NCBI GenBank assembly: GCA_950295325.1
Contig: OX485803.1
Span: forward strand, 22,940,001-23,004,000
Direction: 5' to 3'
DNA: 64,000 nt
From: Polytrichum commune
Lineage: Eukaryota > Streptophyta > Polytrichopsida > Polytrichales > Polytrichaceae
The notes below the pieces were generated by a model. That model was given only the letters and a program-made list of their open reading frames with translations. It searched no databases and was not told the DNA's origin. Position numbers and translations under genes: made by a program. This document shows positions 33,548 through 45,500 of this stretch, piece after piece (the first letter of the stretch is position 1; every line of letters begins with the position of its first letter).

Positions 33548-35417
33548 GGGGGGGGGGGCGCTAAGGTCAAAGAGAAAATTGACAATATATGTGATAGTTT
33601 CATCCAAATTATGTTTTTTTCAATCCAAATGATGTGTGCTTTAGGGTCAAATTATTATGAGTTATATCCTACAAATGAAAGCATGTTCATTGATTTTGTC
33701 ATTGGAAATTGAAAGTTAAGTGAAAGTGGATTGTGTATGTAATAGAGGCCTTTTTATTTCATAAATTATATTTGTGAATTTGGTGGAGAATCACACTAAA
33801 TTGAAAAGCTTAGTATAAATACATGAGTCCATTTTCTAGCCTACCTTAGTACATATATGATTGTTTATGCCTTTAAATTTCTCATATATAGGGGTTTCAT
33901 TTCATGGTCACCCACACGTGTCATTTAGATTTCCAATGAGGAGTCCACCCCCCAGGATCGAATCCTTCTCAGTCACCCATTGAAGATTAAATTGAACAAA
34001 CTCTTATAGATTTTGCAATGAAAATTATGCATAATTTTCATTGTATATGAGTTCATAATGACCTAGGGCGAGAAAAATTACTACATATGACCATGCTTCT
34101 CATTCATCCAAAAAAAAACCCTAGTATCATATATAGTCCAAAGGTTACCTTTAGAAGTTGATTTGACATAGGAATTAACGTTAACAACCCTAAATTGGTC
34201 TAGACACATACATTTGAGATGAATTGGCCACAAATCTTAGGGGATTGAGTGTTTACCATGGATGGATGAGATTGGAAAGTATTTTTATACAAATTGGTCT
34301 AGCGTGCTAATGTACAAATTCAAGACAGAAGAGACATATGTGTCCATATTATGCTTCAGTTTATGTACATTATTTTGCAGAGTTTTTCACAATCCATTCA
34401 ACAAGTTATCACTCATTTGAGCTGTTTGAATGCAATGAACTCTAAGAGTTAAAATCTTTGCAAGATTCACATCATGCTCAAATCTTGCTCAAAACAAACG
34501 AGGGGCCAATCTTTCATCTTCCAAATGAGCTGCCACCCATCAGATCTTGCTAAACCAATTTGAACACGATGAATCCTAAAATTTCGTATGTGTATTGTTG
34601 TGAATGTCATTCTTATCTCACAATTCTTGCAGAAATGATGCAATTGATCAATATGTCTTGCTCAGCTTCTCAGAATTTACGTAAACCACTCGTACATGAT
34701 ACACCTCCAAAATCCAGATGTGTGTTGTTGTGTTATATTCTTGTCAATTGTATCTTGCTCAAATGTAGCAAATGGAGAGTTTACTGAGCTCTTATCCATC
34801 ACCCACCAGAACGTGATGCCTAGCCACACAGTGCACTAAGTTCAATGATAAATTGAAGAATTGCCAATAAAAATATCACACTTCTGTGTACATGCTAAGA
34901 AGGGGGATCTTCATTTTATGACATATCTCCCACCAACACCGTTTTCTTGCTGTCAAAACTGCTGGGTAGGAGCTCAAGCCAAGCCAAGGCTTGGATAAAG
35001 AATACATGGATGTGTATACACATAGATCATGTATGCATATGTATGTACCTAGCTATCATATATGAATATATATATAAAAACAATCTATATATATATATAC
35101 TCTCTGGCATGGTGTTGTGCTTTCCAGGATGTTATACCAACAAAGCTTAATAGCTCCTTGATAGCACTCGCACATCTAAGCACTTGTTCACAAAATCTCT
35201 CCACACCACAATCACCATGTCATCTCCGCATGTTCCATGGGCTGCGGGCACTACTACAGGGCAACTCTTGAAGATGGCATGTTGACCTCCAAGGTTGTAA
35301 GGCCTTGCGCTCTTCATGTTGAGGCTGGGCACTTGCTTTAAATCCTAAGAATTTTGAATAGAAGGGGGGAATTGTCGTGTTTCTATATCCTGTGGTGATG
35401 ATGATGACGAAACTGGT
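33548..35417. other. AT-rich spacer downstream of SPS; small palindrome only
   Basis: Nothing gene-like. A perfect 28-bp palindrome without spacer lies at 34016-34043, and a (TA)n tract at about 35064-35100. The end should include the SPS 3' UTR. Confidence 0.45.
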
Positions 35418-38400
35418 CTACTTCAGAGCATCTGTAAGGATCTCGCAGACTGAGCCAGCATCCGCAGTTACCATGTTGGGACTCTCGACGGGCGCAACAT
35501 CTTCGCGGCCGTAGTTGCTGGAAGCGCGCAACTTGTTCTCCGATCCACCATCCACCACCCCCTTGAGGATGATCGTCTTGTGCGTTCCTGACAGTAGCTC
35601 CTCGTAGTCTGTGTCACCCGCATCTCCGACCACAACAAACATGTTTGCAACATCCACGTTCCATCGGGCGAAGAAATACCTGTTCGTATTTATCATCATC
35701 CTCCCAGTGTGTCAGAAATGTGGCAAGAGTGACTTCCCTCAACAATTGGCATGATAGTTCAGAATTATTTCGCACAGGCAATGGACCGAATCCACAATGT
35801 AAAAATGCAAGGAAAGTGCCAGATATACTTTCCTCAACAATTGACAGAATAGTTTAGCAATACTTTTCTTGGTCAATGGAACGAATCTAAATGTGCCAGA
35901 ATACTTCCTCAATAATCAACAAAGTTGTACAGCAATAGTTTGCTCAAACAGTGGACCAAATCCACAATGTAAAAATCCGGAAGTGCTAGATATACTTCCT
36001 CAACAATTGACAGAAAAGTTTAATAATATTTTGCTCAGACAACGGACCAAATGCAAAATATAAAAATCTAGGAAAAGTGCCAGATGCACTTCCTCACTAA
36101 TCAGCTGAGTAGTTTGCTAAAACAATGGACCAAATCCAAATGTCCCAGACATATTTCCCCGACAATCGATGAAGTGGTTCAGCAATACTTTGCTCAAAAA
36201 ATGGACCAAATCAGCAATGTAGAAATCTGAGAACTACGCCAGACATACTTCTTCACATATCAATAGACTGGGTAATTCAGCAATAGTTTGCTCAGACATT
36301 GGACCAATTCCGCAGTGTAAATATCTGTGAAATGTGCCAGACATACTTCCTCAACAATTGACAGAACAGTCCCTCAACAGTCTGCTAAGACAATGGACCA
36401 ACTCTGCAGTGTAAAAATCTGAGAAACGTGTCAGATATGCTTCCTGACCAAATCGACCGAAGAATTTAGCAAAAGTTTGCTCAGATAATGGACCGACTCC
36501 AGAATGTAAAAATCCGAGACACATGTCAGACATACTTCCTCAACAATCGACAGAACAGTTCGGCAATAGTTTGCTCAGACAATGGACCAAATTGGCGATG
36601 TAAATGTCCAAGACATGTTGATGCCTATTGGTGGTAAGATCAAATCCATCTATTCTTGATACGACATGACATGGTCTTCATACCTGAGGGCTTGGGAACG
36701 GGATGCCAATAGGGGCAGGACATGAAGGCGGGAGGAGTTTTGGCAATACATCACATGGCACCGCAAGCCTCGCATCCTCAACCTCTGCCGTAGCTGGTCT
36801 ACAGTGGGGCCCTACATATACAAGCCCATCCAAGCAAAGTGTGAGAAGAAAATAAACATAGAAAGTAATCATTGGAAGCATAGTGGGGTCGATGTAAAGA
36901 AGGCTCTCAGAAATGTAAATCATACTTCACAGACCATGCTCAAAATCTTCTGGAACAGGAGCTCTCTGAACTCTACATATCTAAGCATTAGCAACTCTTC
37001 AACTGAAACTTCTCCACTCAAAGTCCAAAGATAACTTGTAACTACATAGAAATAAGAGTAAAAGAAATAAATCAGGGTTTAAGGGTCTTACATTGTCAGG
37101 GTTGTTGAGGGTGTAAGCAAGGCAATGGGAGTTGCACAACGCGGGAGCGTCAACCAGAATCTTATCATTTTCAGCACCATCGCCATCTGGGGAATTCAAT
37201 TTAGCCATGGTTTTGCGAAGGCCGTCATAACCCCATCGGTAGTCAATATGGTTCTTGTAGTCATTGTCTGCCTGCAGATCATTCTCAATGTTTGCATCGT
37301 CATGAGTGTTGGCTGGGTAGTACACCTCACTACCACTGCTGCAAATTAGGGCATCAAATTCAAGCGCAGAAAGGCCACCAGCTTTCAGCATCTCAACGAT
37401 CTCTGATTTTGAGAGTGCTGAGGAAATAATAAATCCCGGCTGCACCCGGATGCCGGCGTCGGATCGAATGGAATTCACAATGTTTTGAATTAGGTTTACA
37501 TAGGCAGTACTAGGCTTGTTGCTTGTCATGTCATATCCGTCTACTGCAATCACAACAAGGCGTCTTCGTTTTTTCACAGGCTGAGCTTTGTGTTGGTTTC
37601 CTTGCAAGGAGGCAAACCTCCTGCCATCAAGGATAGCTTCCTCCTGCATCGGCTCAAGGCGGCCACTCTGTGTACGCTGCTTTCCTGAAAGTGGTGTGAT
37701 ATTATCAAAACCGTTGTTGTTCTTACCCAAGCTAGATTGGGTGCGTAGCGCCCGCTCAAAGTCAGCTGCGTTTGAAAAGGAAGTCATTCCTAGTTTCTCT
37801 CCATCGACACTGAGGCGCAAGGATATGTCGTGCACATCACGCAGAGAATCACCCTGCGACTCAACCTCTTCTCCCTCGCCAATGGCTTCGGTTTTCCACT
37901 GTGGATGGCGCATACGGCAGAGGGCAATTCGCGATAGATAAGTTCGACAATGCTCAGGCCATGAGAACAGATGAATGTTTTTCAAACCATTCTTCCGGCA
38001 CAATGACCATAAGTTCCTGTCTGCTACCAACTTTAGCAGTGCGTCCCCAATTTCCCGCTCATTGTGTGGATCGACCAAGAGTCCATTGGAAAGGGCCTGC
38101 CAGAACAGCATCACATGACTTGAGTTTCACCTTTTCACTTGCCAAAAAAATTGAGTGATTTTCGTCAAGACCATACTAAACGGATTCAACCTCAAAAGAA
38201 CTATAGAAGACATACCTTGTGAATGTCAACAGGACCTCCATTCTTTGTAGCAACCATAGGCAACCCATGAGCAGCTGCCTGTAACATACAGCCATTTCAT
38301 GGTAAATAAGTAGCTACTTTCCATTTCCAGGTAACCCAAAAATAGTAATTGTCAGGGATTACTTTCACCTCAGTTCCAAAAGAGTGGAGTGGGTTATACC

Positions 38401-41400
38401 TCAATTAATGTGAGCCCAAAAGGTTCAACAAGAGCTGGATTGATGAATACACCCTGCAGGTTCAGCCAAACTCTACTTCAGTAATATACACTTTACTTTT
38501 ACTTACCTACCAATTCGCAAGAGCACAAATACTGTAAATTCAGCAGGACAACTAAAGACAATACTGAAAAGTCAAGAGAGCCATTTATAGATCTCCCAGA
38601 AGAGCCAATCAGAAGAAAAATTTATGTTTCTGCATTAAGTTTTCCCAAAATAACATCAATCACAAACCTTGGTCTTCGCTGCCAGGCGATAAATCTCTGG
38701 GACATCTGACTGCTTGTGATGCTTAGGATACGCCACGTGGCCGTACAAATCATACTTGTCAATCAGCTTCAGGACAGTGGTCAGCACTGCTCCATTCCCA
38801 CCTGACATTTCGTCAATGTCATCACGGTTCCCCATGATCAATGTCTGCAGATCAAAGCACCATTATGTCATCCACAATACAACGCCAATTGAGAACATAG
38901 CATTCTTAAGCATGTGTAAGGGATGTTCTATTCTATTCTAGCCTCAAGAATAAGTTGTCAAGAGTCAAGGTCCTTTGAGTACAAACATGAATGCCAAGCA
39001 TAGTCAAGTGACAAGCTCTCAATTGTCTACACATCATTGTTGCCTATCTTCAGATACAAATCCTCCTTCAATCTACCAGAATTCTATTGAAGTACGTCCC
39101 CAATGAAATCATTCTAAGGTTATCCAGATAACCTAAGAATTATTTCATCTCCATTGGAACCTAAATAGTCTACTTAAGAAAGTCATGAAGAAGGCTAAGT
39201 GAGAAGGATATTAACATATAGTCTTTCCACATTGATAATAGTCCTTCCAGATTCATTCAAATCCAAAAGGTGGAAAGCAGTGTGTACCAAATTAGCCAAC
39301 TCTCTTAAAGGTCGTCGTTCACCGAATGCCCTCAACAGGGTGGTGATATTTTTCTTTGGATCAGGCCGAGCCAACGCCAAAATCATGGGCTTGTGCGGGT
39401 TGGTGAAGAACCGCATGATCTAAATCCACAACACAACAATCAATAGAAAGAATCCACCTCAGCTCCAAGAAAAACATAGTTGCAGATCAGTGCACTATCT
39501 TTTGCCAAGTTCATTATACCATTTAAAACCCAACTATTGCAACATGAACCATAAGGTGATGAAGGTATCAGCAAAGTAATGCAATTAAATGGCCCCTACC
39601 TCATCCCAAATTGGTGGTTTGGCACGAGGAGAGACTGGCACTGCAGCTGTCGCATCACCAGTGGTAAAAGCAATGGCCTCAGCTTCACCTTCCACCAATT
39701 CTCCAGCTTCTTGAACAATGACATTGCTGAAGTCCATTCCTGGTGGAATTACCTACATCCAAATCAAATTCCATGCCAAGATTTATTGAAGACCTGTATT
39801 TAACATCTCTGCTTCTGCAGTATCCCACAATTGTGCAGCGTGAACAATCCACCCTAAAAATCACTGGGACAAGGAAAATGACCACCTCTGTAACCTGAAA
39901 TTGAAGCAAACTGGATGTTGTGCTGCTTCCCCCTAAGGAAAACCTTTTGAACACCCTATTAGAGTTAACCATGAAATAACCTCGTGAATTAAGGAAATAT
40001 AGACCCTCTTAAGTGAGGTTAGGGGGTGTATATGAGTGTATCCAGAAAGAAAAGACACTTAGGATTCTATATTTCAATATTGCACCTTACATCATAGACC
40101 TTCTTTTAGACTTAGAATAACAAGGGGAGATGCTACCTTGGCCTAAATCATGGACATTCTTTTAGACTTAGAAATAATAAGAGGTGCCACCTCGGCCCAC
40201 ATGGGACACATGGAAGAGGGTAATGTCTATTTCGGGGGATGCAAACCCAAGGTTTGGCCAAAACTCAAAAATCCTCTCTTCTTGAACCATAACTCAATCT
40301 CCCATGAGTTCATTTTGGGGGAATTTTAGAGATTACTAAAATTGACATTTGATGAAGATTCCACCAAAACTCATGATTTGAATCTTCCCTTTTGCCACTT
40401 TACGGATAACTTGAATGTTCCGGAAGGATATGATACGTACCACCATGCGAGGCATGAAACGCCCGTGGCAGTTTACACCCCTGCGAGCCCGAGCTCGCAA
40501 AACCCGCTCCAGCTTGACATCAAAACCATCATACAGACCCCATTGCTCTTCAATCTCTTGCTTGGTACTCGTAATGACCAACTCTGCTGCATCTAATGAA
40601 AGCTCCTCTGCCTCAATCCTTCGCATGATCTTGTATGTCGCATTGATGTCCTCCTTCGATTGCCTTCCCTGCTTCAAAAGCTGCTCCAGCTTGTTGCGGC
40701 CAAGAGAATGGCCTGTTAACACCATCGGAACATTCAAAGCACCTGACAACAGGGACGCAGAATCTCCCGCGTCCGCATAGTGGCCATGAATGACGTGGGG
40801 CCAAATTAGGTCTCCACCGCCAATTTGCTCACCAAGAACTTTGGCCATGTTGAGAACATGCGCAAGAGCACCGTCCACAAATTCTTGAATGTGTGGCCAC
40901 AATAGCTCTTTCCTGATATATTGGTCCCTGCAACAATGCCCACAATAACTATTAAATTAACAGCAGACTCTGGAGGAGAAGTCACCTAGGTTTATATCAA
41001 ACGAAGTAAATTCATGAAGTTCAGTAGTAAGGAATTTAACTTTTAAGAACATTACCCCAAGATACTCCTCATGAATGACGCGATTGAGGTAAGCGGACCT
41101 GATTTGGTTGCTTATCTTAATCAGACAAATATGAGTGGTGGATTGTTAGATGCACATCTAGAAACGGACACCAAAAGGACATGTGTTCAAAAGAGATTGG
41201 AATACATGCTCAAGATTTGTTATATATTCTAGGCTTGATAGTCAACATAATTGGGGGGACCATGTGACCTTCTTATGGGTTACAGTCAGTGGACTTTGCT
41301 AATTGATAACAATTCGAGATTAGCTCCAAAACTTTCTGGGATTGATCTTGTCTTCTTCAGATACATTTGTGGACTCACAGAAATCTCAACCTCATAAATC

Positions 41401-43565
41401 TGAGTAATGTAAGGTAACAAACGCCAAAACTGTGTGGAAGGATGTGATCAATGAAGGATTTTAAACTGATGGTTCAAGTTTCAAACAAAGCAGAGTTTCT
41501 TGAGAATGGAAACTGGACATTGTGGTACCATACACACTGGTTCAAGCTAATAGGAGTAATATGGCCTGATAAAAGGTTGAAGTACCTGGGGCCACATGGA
41601 ATACGAACAATGTAGGCACCACTGCTCTCACCAACTTCATCTTCCGCATCCTCGTAAAATGCCATACTCAACATCTCGGTGGGCTCACCATAACTCCAGT
41701 CCACATCGGGTGAGCAAATTTGGCGGGTCAGAAGGTCCACCCTGTACACTTCTGGCATCATAGCTAACGCTCTTGCTAACTCAACCACGTACTTCACCTG
41801 TTGCAATAGCAGCAAGACAAAAAAATCAATCAGACAGGAAAGAAATGGGCAAGCTATGCAGACCTCCTCTTCATGAAGCCCTTTCAAACGATGTGCTTAA
41901 CGCCAGGCGCCCACATCAATCAGAAAACACTATTTCTGTAACGATAGCTACAAATCTAGAACCTGAAACAATTACCATCCATCTTTGCACTCCTCTGCAA
42001 AAGGGTAATTCATAAATGCAGACAAATCCGAAGCGACATACAGACTCACCTGCCCACCAGTATCAGAATCCCGACCGAGTTCCATGTTGTCACCTCTTAC
42101 AAGACCGTGCAAACTGCAAACCAACCAACCACACACAATTATGAAGCAATCCGAGAACAACATATGCTCAACATAAAAACTGCTTATCATATGCTCCAGC
42201 AAATTACTGCAACAGTAAAATTGCTCAACATCTGCTCCAGCATCCAGGGACCATAAAATTCACCATACCAAAGCAAGGACTGCATGAAAGTTTGAGCTAA
42301 TTCAACAATTCGAAAACAGGTTCAAGTTTATAGATTGTGTACCTGATAAGAACAATGTACAAGCGCTTCTCACAGGACTCTTGGGGTGCCTTTTCAGGTG
42401 TACCAGGCGCATTGCCAGCAAGAGCCAAACTGCTCTCCACACGGGGCATGGTCTCAGCAGGGGTGCTTTCCTTCTCACCTTCTGAAAGGTCAGAAGACAT
42501 ATCAGCAGTCGCATCTTTCCTCCCCTGCTCCCGTTCCATGTGACGTCGAGCGAGCCGATGTGCATCCTCCCATTCAATCTGCACAAAATAAATCAATTCA
42601 ATCTCCACAGACTGAACACCACCACCTCGCTCCATTGTTGAAAAATCAGGGAAAAAAACAAAAACAAAAAGAAGGTAAATGAAGCACACAAGTAGGTACT
42701 ACCCAACCCCAATTCCACTGTGAAAAGATATACATCCAAAGTAGAGAGAAAATGAATCAAACTCCACATACTGAATAACATCACCTTGCTCCATTGTTAG
42801 CATAAAAGAAAAGGAAAAAAGAAAGCGAAGCACACAAGGTACTACTTGCCGAACTCCAATTCCACTTGTGAAAAAGATGTGCATCCAAAGTTGATGCAAA
42901 TGAACCATATGAACCTACTTTCGGTGGGAATTCAAGGCGCCCTTACCAGCCTTTTTTTCCGCGCAATGTGCCAAATTCTCCAGCACAAATGCTCCATCCT
43001 CAGAGTCCGCTCCTGCGAACTCCTGGAAGAAGAAGCCTAGTTTCCAAACCAGCCAACAGAAGGGGTTAGGATTCGCATTGCCGATAGTCAATCCCCTCAG
43101 TACATTGTCACCCAAGAGAACAACAAAAATAAATTTATAAAATGACACTCCCATCCTTATGATGCTATCCACTAAGACAGTGTCTGGCATCTCTCTTTAC
43201 ATTTCTATCCTGATTTTCTCCACCAAAGAAGGCATCCAACCCTCCATAGCCCAATTTCCACCACACAATCCTGGCCACACGAGCAGAAAAAAACACAACA
43301 GATGCATGCCTATATGTGTTGCAACCCTCAAAAAAGCAAGAGAAAGGCAAATGTGATGACCAAAAACAGAGTGAGGGGATCATCGAAGCACCTTGATCCA
43401 TGTTCGGTACAAGGAGTTTTCATCAAAACCTGTTACGGTTTCCACAAAGTATTTGGCGGCCTTGAATCCTTCTTTGTTAAAATTATGGCCACGTTGGTCG
43501 TGAATCCTCTCTCCGGTGTCCAAAATAGCCTCCAAGTAGCCATTAATCCACTCATTCCCTGCCAT
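35418..43565 (-). CDS. SPS: Sucrose-phosphate synthase, 14 exons
   Basis: Exons (minus strand): 43565-43392, 43012-42947 (start uncertain), 42578-42343, 42113-42050, 41797-41586, 40927-40441, 39752-39600, 39419-39288, 38844-38668, 38453-38400, 38278-38216, 38096-37092, 36811-36684, 35679-35418; about 1070 aa, normal for SPS. The enzyme makes sucrose-6-phosphate from UDP-glucose and fructose-6-phosphate in the cytosol. The start [16 protein letters not shown] is the typical SPS N-terminus. Glycosyltransferase motifs are [23 protein letters not shown] and TGHSLGR (exons 4 and 6), [22 protein letters not shown] (exon 8) and [15 protein letters not shown] (exon 10). The C-terminal half has the SPP-like HAD fold ([30 protein letters not shown]) without the catalytic DxDx(T/V) motif. 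Exon 2 joins exon 1 in frame only with the acceptor at 43013; the conserved bases before it suggest a missed short exon. Confidence 0.94.
35730..36620. repeat. Minisatellite of about ten 65-98-bp units in SPS intron 13
   Basis: Each unit runs from TTCCTCAACAAT(T/C)GACAGA through AATAGTTTGCTCAGACAATGGACCAA and AATGTAAAAATC to GTGCCAGACATAC or close variants. About ten consecutive units can be counted; two (near 35829 and 36090) are shortened. The array fills nearly all of the last intron, between exons 13 and 14. No protein-coding continuity. Confidence 0.85.
38899..39180 (+). repeat. Interspersed repeat R2, copy 2 (uninterrupted), in SPS intron 8
   Basis: AGCATTCTTAAGCATGTGTAAG, TTCTAGCCTCAAGAAT, GACAAGCTCTC, CATTGTTGCCTATCTT and CCCAATGAAATCATTCTAAGG follow in the same order as at 16098-16716, without the 380-bp MITE present there. 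Nature of the repeat unknown. Confidence 0.7.
40092..40199. repeat. Tandem pair of a 53-55-bp repeat in SPS intron 6
   Basis: The two units share CATTCTTTTAGACTTAGAA or CCTTCTTTTAGACTTAGAA, then AATAA-AAG-GG and GCCACCTCGGCC or GCTACCTTGGCC. Confidence 0.65.
41145..41320. repeat. Possible old interspersed repeat shared with 53500-53650
   Basis: Blocks such as ACCAAAAGGACATGTGTTCAAAA and GATAGTCAACATAATTGGGG here parallel ACCAAAAAGTCGTGTGTTTAAAA and TTAGTCAGCGTGATTGGG near 53510-53610, in the same order. Similarity is modest and judged by eye. Confidence 0.35.
42590..42900. repeat. Tandem pair of a roughly 155-bp repeat in SPS intron 2
   Basis: Units at about 42590-42745 and 42746-42898 share CTCCACA-ACTGAA, ACC(T/A)CGCTCCATTGTT-like blocks, GAAGCACACAAG, AATTCCACT(T)GTGAAAA and CATCCAAAGT. 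The array fills the intron between exons 2 and 3. Confidence 0.65.
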
Positions 43566-44245
43566 CTTCCCAATGCTCTCCTCCCAACACCCAAAATTCT
43601 CTCTGCTTGCTCTAACCCCCAATTCCACCTGCACAGACACAAACAAGGAAGATTCCACCAAAAACTCTCAGGAGACCACCCTAACACCCCAAATTTCCTC
43701 TTCTAGCAAGACCAAGGCTTCATGTGCACACCTTATATTGGTTCGCAACAATCCCCAAACAACCCGAAAACATATGTGAACTAAACAATCTTTTTTGGGG
43801 TTTTTTTTTAAAAATAAACACACATAGATGGCTTAACCCACCAGCCTAAACAAGATGCAAATTCCTGCAAACCCAAATTTTCAAGGCATGCCAAGTGCTC
43901 ACTCACCGAATGTATAAGATCCGGGGAAATTGATGCCAGGCCAAGGCGGACTCAGAGAGAGAGAGAGAGAGCTAAAAAGCACCTACTTACAACTTCTACT
44001 TCTAGTCCAACTCCATGTAACTTCAGATGCCAGAGAAGATCTCTCTCTCTCTTTGTGTGACCAAAGCCACACAAGGATGTATGAAGGAGGTAAGAAGCTT
44101 TTGAAGCTGTGGATTGTGAAGCCAGCATTCGACAAACCAAAAACAAAACAGAAGAAAAACAGCACCGCAGAAGAATATGCCTCTCACCACATTAACATAA
44201 TTTTTTTCACATTGGCAAATGGGAATGATGGATTCTCACACATCC

Positions 44246-44312
<67 letters not shown>

Positions 44313-45500
44313 CTTTCTTTCTGTCAGGGCCCTCACGTTCTCCCTACTGCTGCTTCAACTTCTCTCCTTTCTCGACGGGTAGTACAACAATTACCAATTT
44401 GATAACTAATTTATCCGGTGGAGGAGCATCTATCAAGTTATTAGGCAAGAACCAATTTGATAACTTAGTTATCGTCAAATTCTTTCTTTCACATTCCTTT
44501 ACTACAAACACCACAATTTCCACTTGAAATAAATATCCTATCCTGCAGCACTTTCCTCTCCCACCAGATACCCACCCACAACAACTTATCCCACCATCAT
44601 TTCCATCTCGAATTTTGGCTCACCACACATCACGGAACACCACTTTTACTCGAAACTCGAAAACTACACAAAAGCTCACGAGCCTTGCACAACACATACA
44701 TAAGCGCACATACATGTCCATACATACATACATACACACACATTACACATATACATTCCACAGATTGATTCCTACTTTTTACTTACTTGCAACAATCTTC
44801 AAGACATGCACCTTGACCACAAAACCCTAGGGAGAAGAGCTACCTGATAACCTACCTACTGCTGCAAACCTCCTCCTCGCCGATTCCAGCTCAAGTTTCT
44901 TCTCCACTTAACTTAATTCATTGCACTGCAAGCATGAGTCAGAGTGAGTCTAGAAACTCATCAAGTTTAGGCGACATAAGTAGGTGTAATTTTGGGAGCT
45001 ATAAGTACAGTAGGAAGTAGAAAATTTGACGATTGATTCTCATTCTCCCCGAGTGAAAATCGAAAGACTGCCAGTTAAGTTTGTGTAGGGTAGTCTAGTA
45101 CCTGGAATTTGTGCAGGGATCGAAAGAATTGGGTGCAGGAGGCCAATGAGAGACTGAGGGATTTGTCCTGTTGCAGTGGATTTCGCATGGTCGCCAAGTG
45201 GATTGAGAGGTGGCAGATCCCCAGTGGGTTTGTGGTGGCAAGCTCTCACACACCCATCGTTTTTTTTCACCTCCCGAAAATAGTGCATTTCTGGAAACTC
45301 CAGAAAACGAATCGAGTAAACTCCACTGCGGTAAAATTAGGGCCAGTTTACATTGAGGTAGGCTGTGTGGGTCCAGGCTCAAGAAACTTGAGGTCCAAAA
45401 CACTCCTCCGAATGGACCTCGCTTTTGGGACTCACGATTCCACCTACGCTCGACATTTGGATTGAATTGGGTGGAATGTTTTCCTGGGTTGAGTCGGAGG
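43566..45500 (-). promoter_or_regulatory. SPS upstream region with GA/CT microsatellites
   Basis: The likely 5' UTR and promoter of SPS. It holds a short (GA)n at about 43953-43970 and a long (CT)n, preceded by CTTT repeats, at about 44251-44309; the latter reads (GA)n on the SPS strand. GA/CT tracts are frequent in plant 5' UTRs and core promoters and can bind BPC/GAGA-type proteins, so a regulatory role is possible but not shown. No TATA box was located with confidence, and no gene is recognised in the stretch. Confidence 0.35.

Noticed and set aside
35730-36620. CRISPR-like array
   Set aside because: Units are about 90 bp, similar along their whole length and inside a plant intron. There are no unique spacers.
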